Of a stretch of 64,000 nt of DNA, positions 8,785 to 17,382 are shown piece by piece (the stretch's first letter is position 1; every line of letters begins with the position of its first letter). This stretch comes from Fulvimarina manganoxydans. Its GTDB lineage: Bacteria > Pseudomonadota > Alphaproteobacteria > Rhizobiales > Rhizobiaceae. The stretch covers positions 186,001 through 250,000 of the forward strand of contig NZ_FWXR01000003.1 of NCBI RefSeq assembly GCF_900176465.1, read 5' to 3'. The notes beneath the pieces were generated by a model. That model made no database searches. It was not told the origin of the DNA and saw nothing but the letters and a program-made list of their open reading frames with translations. Both the position numbers and the translations under genes were made by a program.

Positions 8785-8815
8785 TATTTGTTCCTTTCTT
8801 GTTCTCTTTTGTCAA
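8785..8815 (-). promoter_or_regulatory. SOS promoter: TTGACA -35 with LexA box GTTC-N7-GTTC
   Basis: On the minus strand TTGACA (8810-8815) is followed by GAAC-N7-GAAC (GTTC-N7-GTTC on the plus strand, 8790-8804), the exact consensus LexA operator of alphaproteobacteria. It lies between the -35 and the probable -10 (near 8785-8792, poorly conserved). LexA bound here would block RNA polymerase, as in classical SOS promoters. The site is about 29 bases upstream of the peptide start codon. Confidence 0.8.
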
Positions 8816-9025
8816 GCCGGTTGATTCGTTTTGGCCCTTATCGCCTGCCTTTTAGCAGCGCGTCGGGACGCTAACGCTCTGTCGAGAAAAGGGAATTGGC
8901 GATCACATCAATGAGAACAAAATGAACTCGAAAGAGAGGCCGACGCATGCGCTTCGACGAGCTTCGTTGGATTGGCGGCGCCATCATGTCCGCTTAGCAT
9001 GGCTCTTGGTCGGGGCCGCAAATAC

Positions 9026-9060
9026 AAAAAAAGCGCCGCTCGATCGGAGCGACGCTTTTC
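9026..9060 (-). terminator. Rho-independent terminator after rpmG
   Basis: Stem AAAAGCG/CGCTTTT plus CGCTC/GAGCG with one internal mismatch and a 5-base loop. On the minus strand it ends in a run of seven T. It lies 52 bases beyond the rpmG stop and could also stop plus-strand transcription. Confidence 0.85.
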
Positions 9061-9111
9061 GATTTCTATCGATTTCGACTGCGGAAGCAGCTGAGGTCCT
9101 GGCAAAAGGCC

Positions 9112-9279
9112 TTACTTGATCTTCGTCTCGCGGAAGTCGACGTGCTTGCGCACGACCGGGTCGTATTTCCGCTGAACCAACTTCTCGGTCATCGTACGGC
9201 TGTTCTTGCGCGTGACGTAGAAATAGCCGGTATCGGCCGTCGAGAGAAGCTTGATCTTGATCGTTGTCGCCTTGGCCAT
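9112..9279 (-). CDS. rpmG: 50S ribosomal protein L33
   Basis: 55 residues beginning [18 protein letters not shown], the standard length and sequence pattern of alphaproteobacterial L33, without zinc-binding cysteines (C-minus form). It sits in the large ribosomal subunit near the E site. The ATG at 9279 is chosen because upstream in-frame codons give a non-conserved extension. A strong terminator follows. The MFS gene upstream on the same strand ends 218 bases away, so rpmG probably has its own promoter. Confidence 0.96.
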   Translation of the reverse strand: MAKATTIKIKLLSTADTGYFYVTRKNSRTMTEKLVQRKYDPVVRKHVDFRETKIK

Positions 9280-9497
9280 GGCCCTGTCCGTTCGCTTGAT
9301 GCCGGTTCGCCTCGGCCAGTCCTGACGGATGCCGTCGGGGCGGAGAGAAGCGGCTGAAATTGGTTGTTGCGCCCGTTCTCCCCAAAGATTTCGCGAGGGA
9401 CGAACGCAAAACCGCCGACGCAACGCGTCGGCGAATTCGGGCGGACCTTACTCATGCGCCCTTGGAAGTCAAGGGCCTCGCCAGCGTCAAGCGCAAT

Positions 9498-10691
9498 TCA
9501 GCGCATGATGCGACGCCCGACGACAAGCATCAGATAGAGGCCGAAGAAGAGGGCAAGCGACCAAGCAAAGCCATCGGGGCCGAAGAGATCCATGCCCGAC
9601 CCGATGATTTGGGGGCCAAGCAGCATGCCTGCGGAATAGCAGAAAATGAAGGCCGCGTTGGCGGATGCGAGGTCCGATGACGAGACGCGGGTGCCGAGAT
9701 GGGCGAGGCCGACCGTATAGAGGCCGGCAACAACACCGCCCCAGACGAAGAGAAGGCATGCCATCACATACCAGTTCGCCGCGATCCAAGGCAGAAGAAG
9801 CGTGCCGCATAGGCCGACGGCGGCGAAGAGGAGGAGGAGATTGCGGCGGTCCTTCACGCGGTCGGACAGGAGCCCGATCGGAATCTGCATAACGACATTG
9901 CCGAGACCGATCACCGTGAGGAGCTGGGCGGCCGAGGCCTCGTCATAGCCCATCCGATTGCCGAAGACGGGAAAGAGGGCAAAGCCGCCGGCTTCGACGG
10001 CGCCGAAGACGAGAACAGCGCCGGTCGCCGTAGGAATCAACACGATATAGCGCCAGAAGCTTTTGAAATGGCTGGCATCCTCGATGATCGGATGGCGGTT
10101 CCAAGCCAAGATCAGCGGAATGGCGGAGGCAAGAATGACGCCCGCTCCGATCCCGAAGGGAAGGAAACCAGTCGAGCCGACCTGGCTGAAGATCCAAGGG
10201 CCTGCTGCAAAGCCGAGCGACAAGACCGTCGCATAGATGCCGAGGACGAAGCCACGGGAGCGCGGCGGGGCGGCGGCATTGATCCAAAATTCGGACAGAA
10301 TGAAGAGGGCGGTGATCGAGAAGTGGAAGACAAGTCGGAGGGGAAACCAGACCCAAAATTCAGTGAAGATATAGAAGCCGACCGCCGAGGCCGCCCCGCC
10401 GACGATCGCCATCAGCATGGCGTTGCGAACGCCCACATAGCGGGCGATCGGCGTGACGAGAGGGGCGGCGATCAGCGAGGCGATCCCGGCGACGGCGGTA
10501 TTGGCGCCGATCATCGTGGCGGAGATGCCGCGACGCTCCAAAATTACGCTGAGAAGGGGAAGACCGAGGCCGAGCGCGATGCCGACGGCGCTGATCGAGG
10601 CGATTGCGGCGCCCGCCGCCACCCAATCGACACGTTCGAGCCGGGCCTCGGCCTCTTCGAGAATGTCGTCGGGTTTCCTGCGCTGATCCAT
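9498..10691 (-). CDS. Major facilitator superfamily transporter
   Basis: 397 residues with about 12 hydrophobic segments and a central break near residue 200. After the second segment there is an MFS motif A-like loop (IARYVGVRNA), and in the second half LLSDRVKDRRN. The N-terminus (1-20) is charged and cytoplasmic. The overall pattern resembles YcaD-like or sugar-phosphate MFS permeases found in this gene neighbourhood in Hyphomicrobiales, but the substrate cannot be read. It lies 27 bases downstream of the NUDIX gene and is likely in the rnr-DUF983-NUDIX operon. Confidence 0.85.
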   Translation of the reverse strand: MDQRRKPDDILEEAEARLERVDWVAAGAAIASISAVGIALGLGLPLLSVILERRGISATMIGANTAVAGIASLIAAPLVTPIARYVGVRNAMLMAIVGGAASAVGFYIFTEFWVWFPLRLVFHFSITALFILSEFWINAAAPPRSRGFVLGIYATVLSLGFAAGPWIFSQVGSTGFLPFGIGAGVILASAIPLILAWNRHPIIEDASHFKSFWRYIVLIPTATGAVLVFGAVEAGGFALFPVFGNRMGYDEASAAQLLTVIGLGNVVMQIPIGLLSDRVKDRRNLLLLFAAVGLCGTLLLPWIAANWYVMACLLFVWGGVVAGLYTVGLAHLGTRVSSSDLASANAAFIFCYSAGMLLGPQIIGSGMDLFGPDGFAWSLALFFGLYLMLVVGRRIMR

Positions 10692-10718
10692 GGCGTCGAA
10701 CTCCGCCCTTTGCTGCCG

Positions 10719-11465
10719 TCAAATCAGATCGCGAAGGAAGGCCTGGCCCTGCCTGCGATAGAAGGGAATCGGGTGATTGGGGTCATAGAGTGTCCCGGCG
10801 ACAAAGCGAGACTGAACGTCCTGTAGGATGGCGCGCGTGATCGCGGCAAGGGGCATGTCGCCGGTCTCGCTGAGGCGCACCCAGCCAATGTCCTCCAATT
10901 CCAAAGTGGGCGGATCGAATTGCGGTGCATCCGGCTCGACGAGATTGGAACGGCAGGTGACGAAGAAACGCGTGTCATATCGATGGCTTCCGCCCGGCGG
11001 GGTCACTGCGCGGGCAAGAGGCGTCAGCCACTGAGGGCGCGGATGGAAGCCGGCGGGCGCGTTATAGGGCCAGCCCAAGTCGGGTTCCGCGTCACCATGC
11101 TCTTGCGCCCCGATGAGCAAGCCCGTCTCCTCGAAAGTCTCGCGAATGGCCGCCAAAGCGAGAGCCGAGGCTTCGACAGTATCGATCGACGATTCGATGT
11201 GGAGGCGATCCAGCGCCGGTTGGTTCAGCCTATGATGCTTGGCCAGCTTGCGGTCACAGGGCTCAACGCCGCCGCCTGGAAAAACGAAGACCCCGGGCAT
11301 GAAACGATGGTGGCGCCCCCGGCGGCCCATCAGAACGGCGGGACTCTCGCTTTCGTCCAGAATGACGAGAGAGGCCGCAGGCCGGATCGCGACAGGCGGG
11401 TGACCGAGCGCTTCGAGCTCGGCCGCTTCTTTGAGGAGCTTTTGCCACAAGGGGCCAGCGCTCAC
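10719..11465 (-). CDS. NUDIX hydrolase with split Nudix box (NUDT19/RP2-like)
   Basis: 248 residues. The Gly-rich part of the Nudix box (VFPGGGVEP, about 61-69) and the catalytic helix RETFEETG (108-115) are separated by about 40 residues instead of the usual few. This insertion is known from the NUDT19/RP2 branch, some of which cleave CoA or nucleoside diphosphates. The glutamates needed to bind magnesium are intact. The start overlaps the DUF983 stop by four bases, so the two are translated together. The substrate is unknown; a CoA or nucleotide derivative is a guess from family. Confidence 0.82.
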   Translation of the reverse strand: MSAGPLWQKLLKEAAELEALGHPPVAIRPAASLVILDESESPAVLMGRRGRHHRFMPGVFVFPGGGVEPCDRKLAKHHRLNQPALDRLHIESSIDTVEASALALAAIRETFEETGLLIGAQEHGDAEPDLGWPYNAPAGFHPRPQWLTPLARAVTPPGGSHRYDTRFFVTCRSNLVEPDAPQFDPPTLELEDIGWVRLSETGDMPLAAITRAILQDVQSRFVAGTLYDPNHPIPFYRRQGQAFLRDLI

Positions 11466-11905
11466 TCACCCTCCTCGGGCTTGCCGCCGAAGCCACCGAG
11501 CTTCAAAGCGTATTGCAGACCGATGGTCGCGCCCTTCAGGGGCTGCAGCAGGACGAGAGACATCAGCGCCGTGACCGGCACCCATACGGCGAGATGGGTC
11601 CACATCGACCATTCCACCATCTCTTCGGCCGCCATGAACAGCGCGACGACCACATGCCCGACGATGAAGATCGTGAGATAGGGCGGCAGATCGTCGGCCC
11701 GATGGTGATGGATTTCCTGGCCGCAGGCTTCGCAGGCGTCGACACTCTTCAGGAAACGCGCGAACAGATGGCCTTCGCCGCAATTGGGGCAGCGACAGCG
11801 CAGGCCCCGCAGCATGGCACTGGAAACGTCGCGCGGTGCCTGAAGATCGTTCGCGCGATCGATCGCATCGCTCGGAGCGGAGAGAGCCGTTGCCTGGGTC
11901 ATCAT
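11462..11905 (-). CDS. DUF983 zinc-ribbon membrane protein
   Basis: 147 residues. An N-terminal zinc ribbon is formed by Cys39-x2-Cys42 and Cys58-x2-Cys61 (CPNCGEGHLF and CEACGQE), followed by two membrane segments at about 74-95 and 100-122. This is the DUF983 architecture common in alphaproteobacteria; its role is unknown. It overlaps rnr upstream (ATGA at 11902-11905) and the NUDIX gene downstream by four bases, forming a tightly coupled operon. Two adjacent ATG codons begin the gene; either could start translation. Confidence 0.85.
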   Translation of the reverse strand: MMTQATALSAPSDAIDRANDLQAPRDVSSAMLRGLRCRCPNCGEGHLFARFLKSVDACEACGQEIHHHRADDLPPYLTIFIVGHVVVALFMAAEEMVEWSMWTHLAVWVPVTALMSLVLLQPLKGATIGLQYALKLGGFGGKPEEGE

Positions 11906-14172
11906 TTGCGTCTCGTCTTTCTCTGGCCGGCCATCGCAGCCGCGCGCTTGGTCTTGCGCGATCGTGTGGCGCTCTTATGGAACGAGGCCGATCCTTTCGG
12001 CAATTTGCGCGGCTCGGTCAGCATCTCGAACTGCATCGAGCCGGCTAGAGGCAGGATATTGACGAGGCGAACCGAAACAGGGTCCCCCAATCGATATCCG
12101 TGGCTGCTGCGTTCGCCGACAAGGCAATGGGCCGCCTCGTCATAGCGGAAATACTCGTTTCCGAGCGTTGAGATAGGTACGAAGCCGTCTGCGCCATAGG
12201 TTGGCAGTGCTACGAAAAGGCCTGCTTTCGTCACCCCCGTGATACGGCCTTCGAAGTCCTCACCCACCTGGTCGGCCAGATAATGGGCGATCAGCCGGTC
12301 GACCGTGTCGCGCTCGGCCGCCATCGCGCGACGTTCGGCACGTGAGATCTCTTCCGCCGTATCGACGAGCGAGGCTTCGTCCTCTTTCGAAAGCCCGTCG
12401 TCGCCGAGATTGAGCGCCGTGATCAGCGCCCGATGGACGATGAGATCGGCATAGCGGCGGATCGGCGAGGTGAAATGGGCGTAACGCGCCAGATTGAGGC
12501 CGAAATGGCCGATATTGTCCGGTTGATAGACGGCCTGGGATTGGCTGCGCAACACCACCTCGTTGACGAGGCTCTCGTGCTCGGTGTCCTTCACCTGGGT
12601 GAGGATGCCGTTGAAATGGGAGGGTCGCAGCGCGCCGCTCTTGGCAAGCGAAATCTCGATCGTGCGCAGGAAATCACGCAGGGATTCGAGCCGCGCGAGG
12701 GACGGCGAATCGTGAACGCGATAGATCAGCGCCTGACGCTTCTGTTCGAGCGTTTCGGCCGCGGCCACATTGGCGAGGATCATGAACTCTTCGATCAGCC
12801 GATGGGCGTTCAGCCGGGGTGGCACGACGACGCGCTCGACGCGGCCCGCGCTGTCGAGCTTCAGCTTGCGCTCGGGCAGATCGAGGGCGAGGGGGCCTCG
12901 CTTGTCTCGTGCCGCCGATAAAAGTCCATAGGCTTCATAAAGCGGTCGCAGAACCTCGTCTCGGATCGCCGGCGAAACCTCGTTCGGCAAATCATCGATC
13001 GCGGCTTGCGCCTGTTCATAGGCGATGCGCGCATGGCTCTTCATCCAGATGCGATGAAAGCTGTGGCCGCGCTTCAGCCCATCCTTGCCGATCACCATAC
13101 GCACGGCGAGGGCTGGGCGGTCGACGCCGTCCTTCAAGGAGCAGAGAACGTTCGAGATCACCTCGGGCAGCATCGGCACGACGCGATCGGGAAAATAGAC
13201 CGAATTGCCGCGAAGCCGCGCTTCCGCGTCGAGCTTGGTTCCTGGCCGCACATAGGCCGCAACATCGGCGATCGCGACGGTGAGGATCATGCCGCCCGGA
13301 TTGGATTCGTCGGGATCGGGCTCTGCATGGACCGCGTCATCGTGATCCTTAGCATCGGCCGGATCGATGGTGACGAGGGGGAGGGTGCGCCAATCCTCCC
13401 GCTTTTCGGAAAGCTTGCGAGAACGAGCGGCCTCGGCTTCCTGGAGTACGGCCTCCGGGAAGACATGCGGAATGCCATGGACGTGAAGAGCGATCGTCGA
13501 GATCGCGCGCTCGGAGCGGCCTGATGCGACCACTTCGACGACGCGCCCGATCGGCAGGCCAATGCGTCGCTGACGACCTGTGTCCACTTCGACGAGATCG
13601 CCGTCCTTGGCGCCGTTTTCGTCGCCCGGTCGGATGAGCACTTCGTTCTGCTTGCGCTCGACCGGCTCGATCCGCCCGCCGCCATGCTCGGCGGTCCGGA
13701 ATACACCGAGCGCCAGCTTGTTGCTCTTTTGCAGGACGCGGATCACCCGCGCCGAGCGGGTGCCATCCTCGGCCTCGTCGATATGAGCGAGAATGCGCTC
13801 GCCGAGCCCGGCCGCCGGGCCTTTGCCGGTCTCCTGACGGACAGGCAATTGGGGCCGCTCACCCTGTTCGTCCTCGTCCCAATCGGCCGGTTCGGCGATC
13901 AGGCCACCTTCGGTGTCGCGCCGGCGGATCTCGAGGACGGCGACCGGCGGCAGGCCGCCAGGGCGCACGAAGCGCTTGCGCGTTCCGCCGAGGAGGCCTT
14001 CCGACTGAAGCTCGGCCAAGATGTCCTTCAGCGCGACCCGGTCGTCGCCTTTGACGCCGAAGGCTTTGGCGATATCGCGCTTGGTCGCGCGGCCAGGATT
14101 GTCCGCAACGAACCGCAGGACGGCCTCACGGCTGAGTTCGGGAGCCTTGTCCTGGGTTCGGTTGCGTGCCAT
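11902..14172 (-). CDS. rnr: Ribonuclease R
   Basis: 756 residues. Winged-helix-like N-terminus (1-70), cold-shock domains (about 75-250), RNB catalytic domain with DPADAKDHDD at 270-279 carrying the metal-binding aspartates, an S1 domain near 630-715, and a lysine/arginine-rich tail. RNase R is a processive 3'-5' exoribonuclease able to unwind structured RNA, acting in rRNA and mRNA turnover. It starts three bases after topA, so the two are co-transcribed, and its stop overlaps the DUF983 start. Confidence 0.96.
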   Translation of the reverse strand: MARNRTQDKAPELSREAVLRFVADNPGRATKRDIAKAFGVKGDDRVALKDILAELQSEGLLGGTRKRFVRPGGLPPVAVLEIRRRDTEGGLIAEPADWDEDEQGERPQLPVRQETGKGPAAGLGERILAHIDEAEDGTRSARVIRVLQKSNKLALGVFRTAEHGGGRIEPVERKQNEVLIRPGDENGAKDGDLVEVDTGRQRRIGLPIGRVVEVVASGRSERAISTIALHVHGIPHVFPEAVLQEAEAARSRKLSEKREDWRTLPLVTIDPADAKDHDDAVHAEPDPDESNPGGMILTVAIADVAAYVRPGTKLDAEARLRGNSVYFPDRVVPMLPEVISNVLCSLKDGVDRPALAVRMVIGKDGLKRGHSFHRIWMKSHARIAYEQAQAAIDDLPNEVSPAIRDEVLRPLYEAYGLLSAARDKRGPLALDLPERKLKLDSAGRVERVVVPPRLNAHRLIEEFMILANVAAAETLEQKRQALIYRVHDSPSLARLESLRDFLRTIEISLAKSGALRPSHFNGILTQVKDTEHESLVNEVVLRSQSQAVYQPDNIGHFGLNLARYAHFTSPIRRYADLIVHRALITALNLGDDGLSKEDEASLVDTAEEISRAERRAMAAERDTVDRLIAHYLADQVGEDFEGRITGVTKAGLFVALPTYGADGFVPISTLGNEYFRYDEAAHCLVGERSSHGYRLGDPVSVRLVNILPLAGSMQFEMLTEPRKLPKGSASFHKSATRSRKTKRAAAMAGQRKTRRK

Positions 14173-14175
14173 CGA

Positions 14176-16911
14176 TCAGCTCGCGTCCCAGGGCACGGTC
14201 TCGTCGCTCGTATCGACGGCTTTCTTCGAGCGGGACGATGAACTCGTCTTCTTGGTCGAAGCCGCGCTCTTCTTTGCGCTGCTCGCAGACTTGGCCTTGG
14301 CACCGCCCTTCGCCTCGCCATCGGCTTTGGCCGTCTTTTTCGATGCGGTCTTCTTGGCCGCAGACGGCTTCTTGCCGGTCTTTTCGGCGCGCTCATTGAT
14401 GAGCTGGATAGCCTCTTCCAGCGTCACCGAATCCGGGTCTTTGCCCTTGGGCAGGGTGGCGTTGATCTTGGCGACCGAGACGTAAGGTCCGAAGCGCCCG
14501 TCGCGAACGGTGATATCGCCGCCGAAGGTCGGGTGCTCTCCAAGTGTCTTCAGCGCCGCTGGCGCCGCGCGGCCTTTGCCACCCTTTTCCCGCTTCTCGG
14601 CGATCAGCGAGACGGCACGGTTGAGACCCATTTCGAAAAGGTCGTCGACGCTCTCCACATTCGCATAGGTCTTCTGGTGCTGAACGTAAGGCCCGTATCG
14701 TCCCAGATTGACGAGGATCGGCTCGCCGTCTTCAGGATGCTTTCCGACCTCGCGCGGCAGGGTGAGGAGCTTCAGGGCCTTGTCGAGATCGATGCTCGAC
14801 GGGTCCCAGCCCTTCGGCACGGAGGTCCTGGCCGCTTCCTTGCCTTCGCCGCGCTGAACATAGGGGCCGAAGCGGCCGGTGCGCAGGGTGACCATCTCGC
14901 CCGTATCGGGATCGGTGCCGAGCTCTTTCGGGCCGTCGCCAGCCGGATCATCGGCAGCATCGGCCGACAGGCTCGTGCCGAGCTGACGGGTGAAATTGCA
15001 TTCGGGATAGTTGGAGCAGCCGACAAAGGCGCCGAATTTGCCGAGTTTCAAGGACAGCTGGCCGTCGCCGCAGCGCGGGCAGGCGCGCGGATCGGTGCCG
15101 TCCTCTCGCTCGGGGAAGACAAGCGGCGCGAGATCCTCGTTCAATGCATCGAGAACGTCAGAGACGCGCAACTCCTTGGTGCCGTCCACATGGGCCGAGA
15201 AGTCGCGCCAGAACTCGCGCAGAACCTCTTTCCAGTCGAGCTCGCCGGCGGAAATCTTGTCGAGCTTCTCTTCGAGGCTCGCCGTGAAATCATACTCCAC
15301 ATAGCGGTCGAAGAAGTTCTGCAGGAAGGCGGTGACAAGCCGTCCCCGTGCGTCAGGGAGGAGCTTACGCTTGTCGACCACGATATAGTCGCGGTCCTGC
15401 AGGGTCTGAAGCGTCGCCGCGTAGGTGGAGGGCCGGCCAATGCCGAGCTCTTCCATCTTTTTGATGAGCGAGGCTTCCGAGTAGCGCGGCGGCGGCTCGG
15501 TGAAATGCTGGGTGGCGTCGATCGAGCGGCGCTCGGCCCGCTCTTTCGCGCTCATTTCCGGCAGACGCTTGTCGTCGTCGTCTTCGTCGCTTTCGCCAGC
15601 GCTCCTGGAGTCGTCGCGATGGTCGACATAGGCGGCGAGGAAGCCGTCGAAGCGGATGACCTGACCGCTCGCCCTGAGCTGTGCCGTCTTGTCGCTCGAG
15701 GTCGCGAGGATCTCCACCGTCGTGCGCTCGATCTCGGCCGAGGCCATCTGGCTGGCGATGCCGCGCTTCCAAACCAGTTCGTAAAGGCGCAGCTGGTCGC
15801 GGTCCAAGAAGCGCTCGACATCCTTGGGCGAGCGGGCAAAGCTCGTGGGACGGATCGCTTCGTGGGCTTCCTGGGCGTTCTTGGCCTTGGTCGAGTAGTG
15901 GCGCGCCTTCTCCGGCAGATAGCGCTTGCCGAAGCCGGTTTCGATCGCTTCGCGGGCGTTGGCGATCGCCTCGGGCGCCATCTGGACGCCGTCGGTTCGC
16001 ATATAGGTGATGAGGCCGACCGTTTCGCCGCCGAGCTCGACGCCCTCATAGAGCTTCTGCGCCACCTGCATGGTACGCGAGGCCGAGAAGCCGAGCTTGG
16101 CGGAGGCCGCCTGCTGGAGGCTGGAGGTGGTGAAAGGCGGGCCGGGATTGCGCCGTGTGGGCTTGGCTTCGACGCTCTCGATCCGGAAAGCGGCGTTCTC
16201 CAGCATCCGCTTGACGGTGCCGGCCTTGTCACCATTGCCGATCGACAGGCGCTGGATCTTCTCGCCGTCGAAGGCGGTCAGACGCGCGTCGAAGGCGTCT
16301 CCTCGCTCGGTCGCAAGATGCGCGACGACCTGCCAGTATTCCTCCGGCTTGAAGCGCTCGATCTCCGATTCCCGGTCGCAGACGAGCCGGAGGGCGACCG
16401 ACTGGACGCGGCCCGCCGAACGGGCGCCCGGCAGTTTGCGCCAGAGGACCGGAGACAGCGTGAAGCCGACGAGATAGTCGAGCGCGCGGCGGGCGAGATA
16501 GGCCTCGACCAGCGGCTCGTCGATCTGGCGCGGATTGGCGATCGCGTCGAGCACCGCCTGTTTGGTGATCGCGTTGAAAACCACGCGGCTGATCGGCTTC
16601 TTGCCGAGCGCCCGCTTCTGGCGCAGCACCTCGAGGACGTGCCAGGAAATCGCCTCGCCCTCTCTGTCGGGGTCGGTGGCCAGAACGAGGCTGTCGGCGC
16701 TCTTCATCGCCTGGGCAATTTCGCTCAGGCGCTTCTGAGAGGGTTTGCCAACCTCCCAGCTCATCGCGAAGTCTTCGTCCGGCCGCACCGAACCGTCCTT
16801 GGGCGGGAGGTCACGCACATGGCCGTAGGAGGCGAGCACCTTATAGCCGCTGCCGAGATACTTGTTGATCGTCTTCGCTTTAGCCGGCGATTCGACGATG
16901 ACGAGGTCCAT
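14176..16911 (-). CDS. topA: DNA topoisomerase I
   Basis: 911 residues. Toprim domain at the N-terminus with TDPDREGE at 79-86, catalytic Tyr303 in LITYMRTDGV, then a zinc-finger repeat region starting near residue 600 (CPRCGDGQL) and further repeats of the type TGRFGPYVQ. The last 75 residues are a Lys/Ala/Ser-rich tail, as in many alphaproteobacterial TopA proteins, probably for DNA binding. It relaxes negative supercoils. Downstream rnr follows after three bases. The region upstream (16912-17144) separates it from dprA and includes the start of an oppositely oriented small gene. Confidence 0.97.
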   Translation of the reverse strand: MDLVIVESPAKAKTINKYLGSGYKVLASYGHVRDLPPKDGSVRPDEDFAMSWEVGKPSQKRLSEIAQAMKSADSLVLATDPDREGEAISWHVLEVLRQKRALGKKPISRVVFNAITKQAVLDAIANPRQIDEPLVEAYLARRALDYLVGFTLSPVLWRKLPGARSAGRVQSVALRLVCDRESEIERFKPEEYWQVVAHLATERGDAFDARLTAFDGEKIQRLSIGNGDKAGTVKRMLENAAFRIESVEAKPTRRNPGPPFTTSSLQQAASAKLGFSASRTMQVAQKLYEGVELGGETVGLITYMRTDGVQMAPEAIANAREAIETGFGKRYLPEKARHYSTKAKNAQEAHEAIRPTSFARSPKDVERFLDRDQLRLYELVWKRGIASQMASAEIERTTVEILATSSDKTAQLRASGQVIRFDGFLAAYVDHRDDSRSAGESDEDDDDKRLPEMSAKERAERRSIDATQHFTEPPPRYSEASLIKKMEELGIGRPSTYAATLQTLQDRDYIVVDKRKLLPDARGRLVTAFLQNFFDRYVEYDFTASLEEKLDKISAGELDWKEVLREFWRDFSAHVDGTKELRVSDVLDALNEDLAPLVFPEREDGTDPRACPRCGDGQLSLKLGKFGAFVGCSNYPECNFTRQLGTSLSADAADDPAGDGPKELGTDPDTGEMVTLRTGRFGPYVQRGEGKEAARTSVPKGWDPSSIDLDKALKLLTLPREVGKHPEDGEPILVNLGRYGPYVQHQKTYANVESVDDLFEMGLNRAVSLIAEKREKGGKGRAAPAALKTLGEHPTFGGDITVRDGRFGPYVSVAKINATLPKGKDPDSVTLEEAIQLINERAEKTGKKPSAAKKTASKKTAKADGEAKGGAKAKSASSAKKSAASTKKTSSSSRSKKAVDTSDETVPWDAS

Positions 16912-17144
16912 GGATGGCGTAGTCCCGCAGCTTCACTGAAATCATCGCGGAAGTGACCTCCCGCACGGCGGGCTTCGCGCCCAAGCCGCCTCGTCACATG
17001 GACATAGCGCAACGGCCGGTCAAGTGCGGGCAAAAAACGAGCCGTCGCCTGTTGCAACCAATAGTAGATTCGATTTATTGGTTTCACCTCAGCATTGAAT
17101 GCTGCATCCTGAATTGCGCATCGACTCCTGCAAAGAGGTTCGGC

Positions 17145-17351
17145 ATGGCAGACGCGAATGAGCGCTCTGGCGAGGACGCGTTGAGCCGTCTCACCTATGT
17201 CAAGGACATGCTGCCCCAATTGCGGGCGCTGGCCTGTGGATCGGAGCCGAGTTTCCTCGCCTATCTCTTCGACATGACCCGAGCCGAGCTCGAAGCCGAA
17301 ATCCGGCGTGCGTCGGGCGAGGAGGAAAGCGGGCGACGTAAGACCGGCTGA
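17145..17351 (+). CDS. Small conserved protein of unknown function
   Basis: 68 residues from ATG 17145, preceded by AAAGAGG six bases upstream. The core (YVKDMLPQLRALA...FLAYLFDMTRAELEAEI) matches a type of short helical protein frequent in Hyphomicrobiales, in which a pair of helices precedes an acidic end. No catalytic motif, signal or membrane segment is present. It lies on the plus strand between two minus-strand genes, topA and dprA, so it must have its own promoter. The longer frame opening at 16953 adds unlikely sequence and is not used. Confidence 0.7.
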   Translation: MADANERSGEDALSRLTYVKDMLPQLRALACGSEPSFLAYLFDMTRAELEAEIRRASGEEESGRRKTG

Positions 17352-17382
17352 TCGAGCGCCAAGCGGCGACGCGCATGTCCGT

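Larger units (their letters stand above)
8762..9111. other. Intergenic region between the SOS peptide gene and rpmG
   Basis: About 350 bases without a protein gene. It holds the SOS promoter near 8785-8815 and the rpmG terminator at 9026-9060. No convincing gene, RNA or repeat was seen in the rest (8816-9025). Confidence 0.6.

Noticed and set aside
14533-16956. 807-codon open frame on the plus strand opposite topA
   Set aside because: It mirrors the codon structure of topA and has no domain or ribosome-binding site; topA has complete family motifs.
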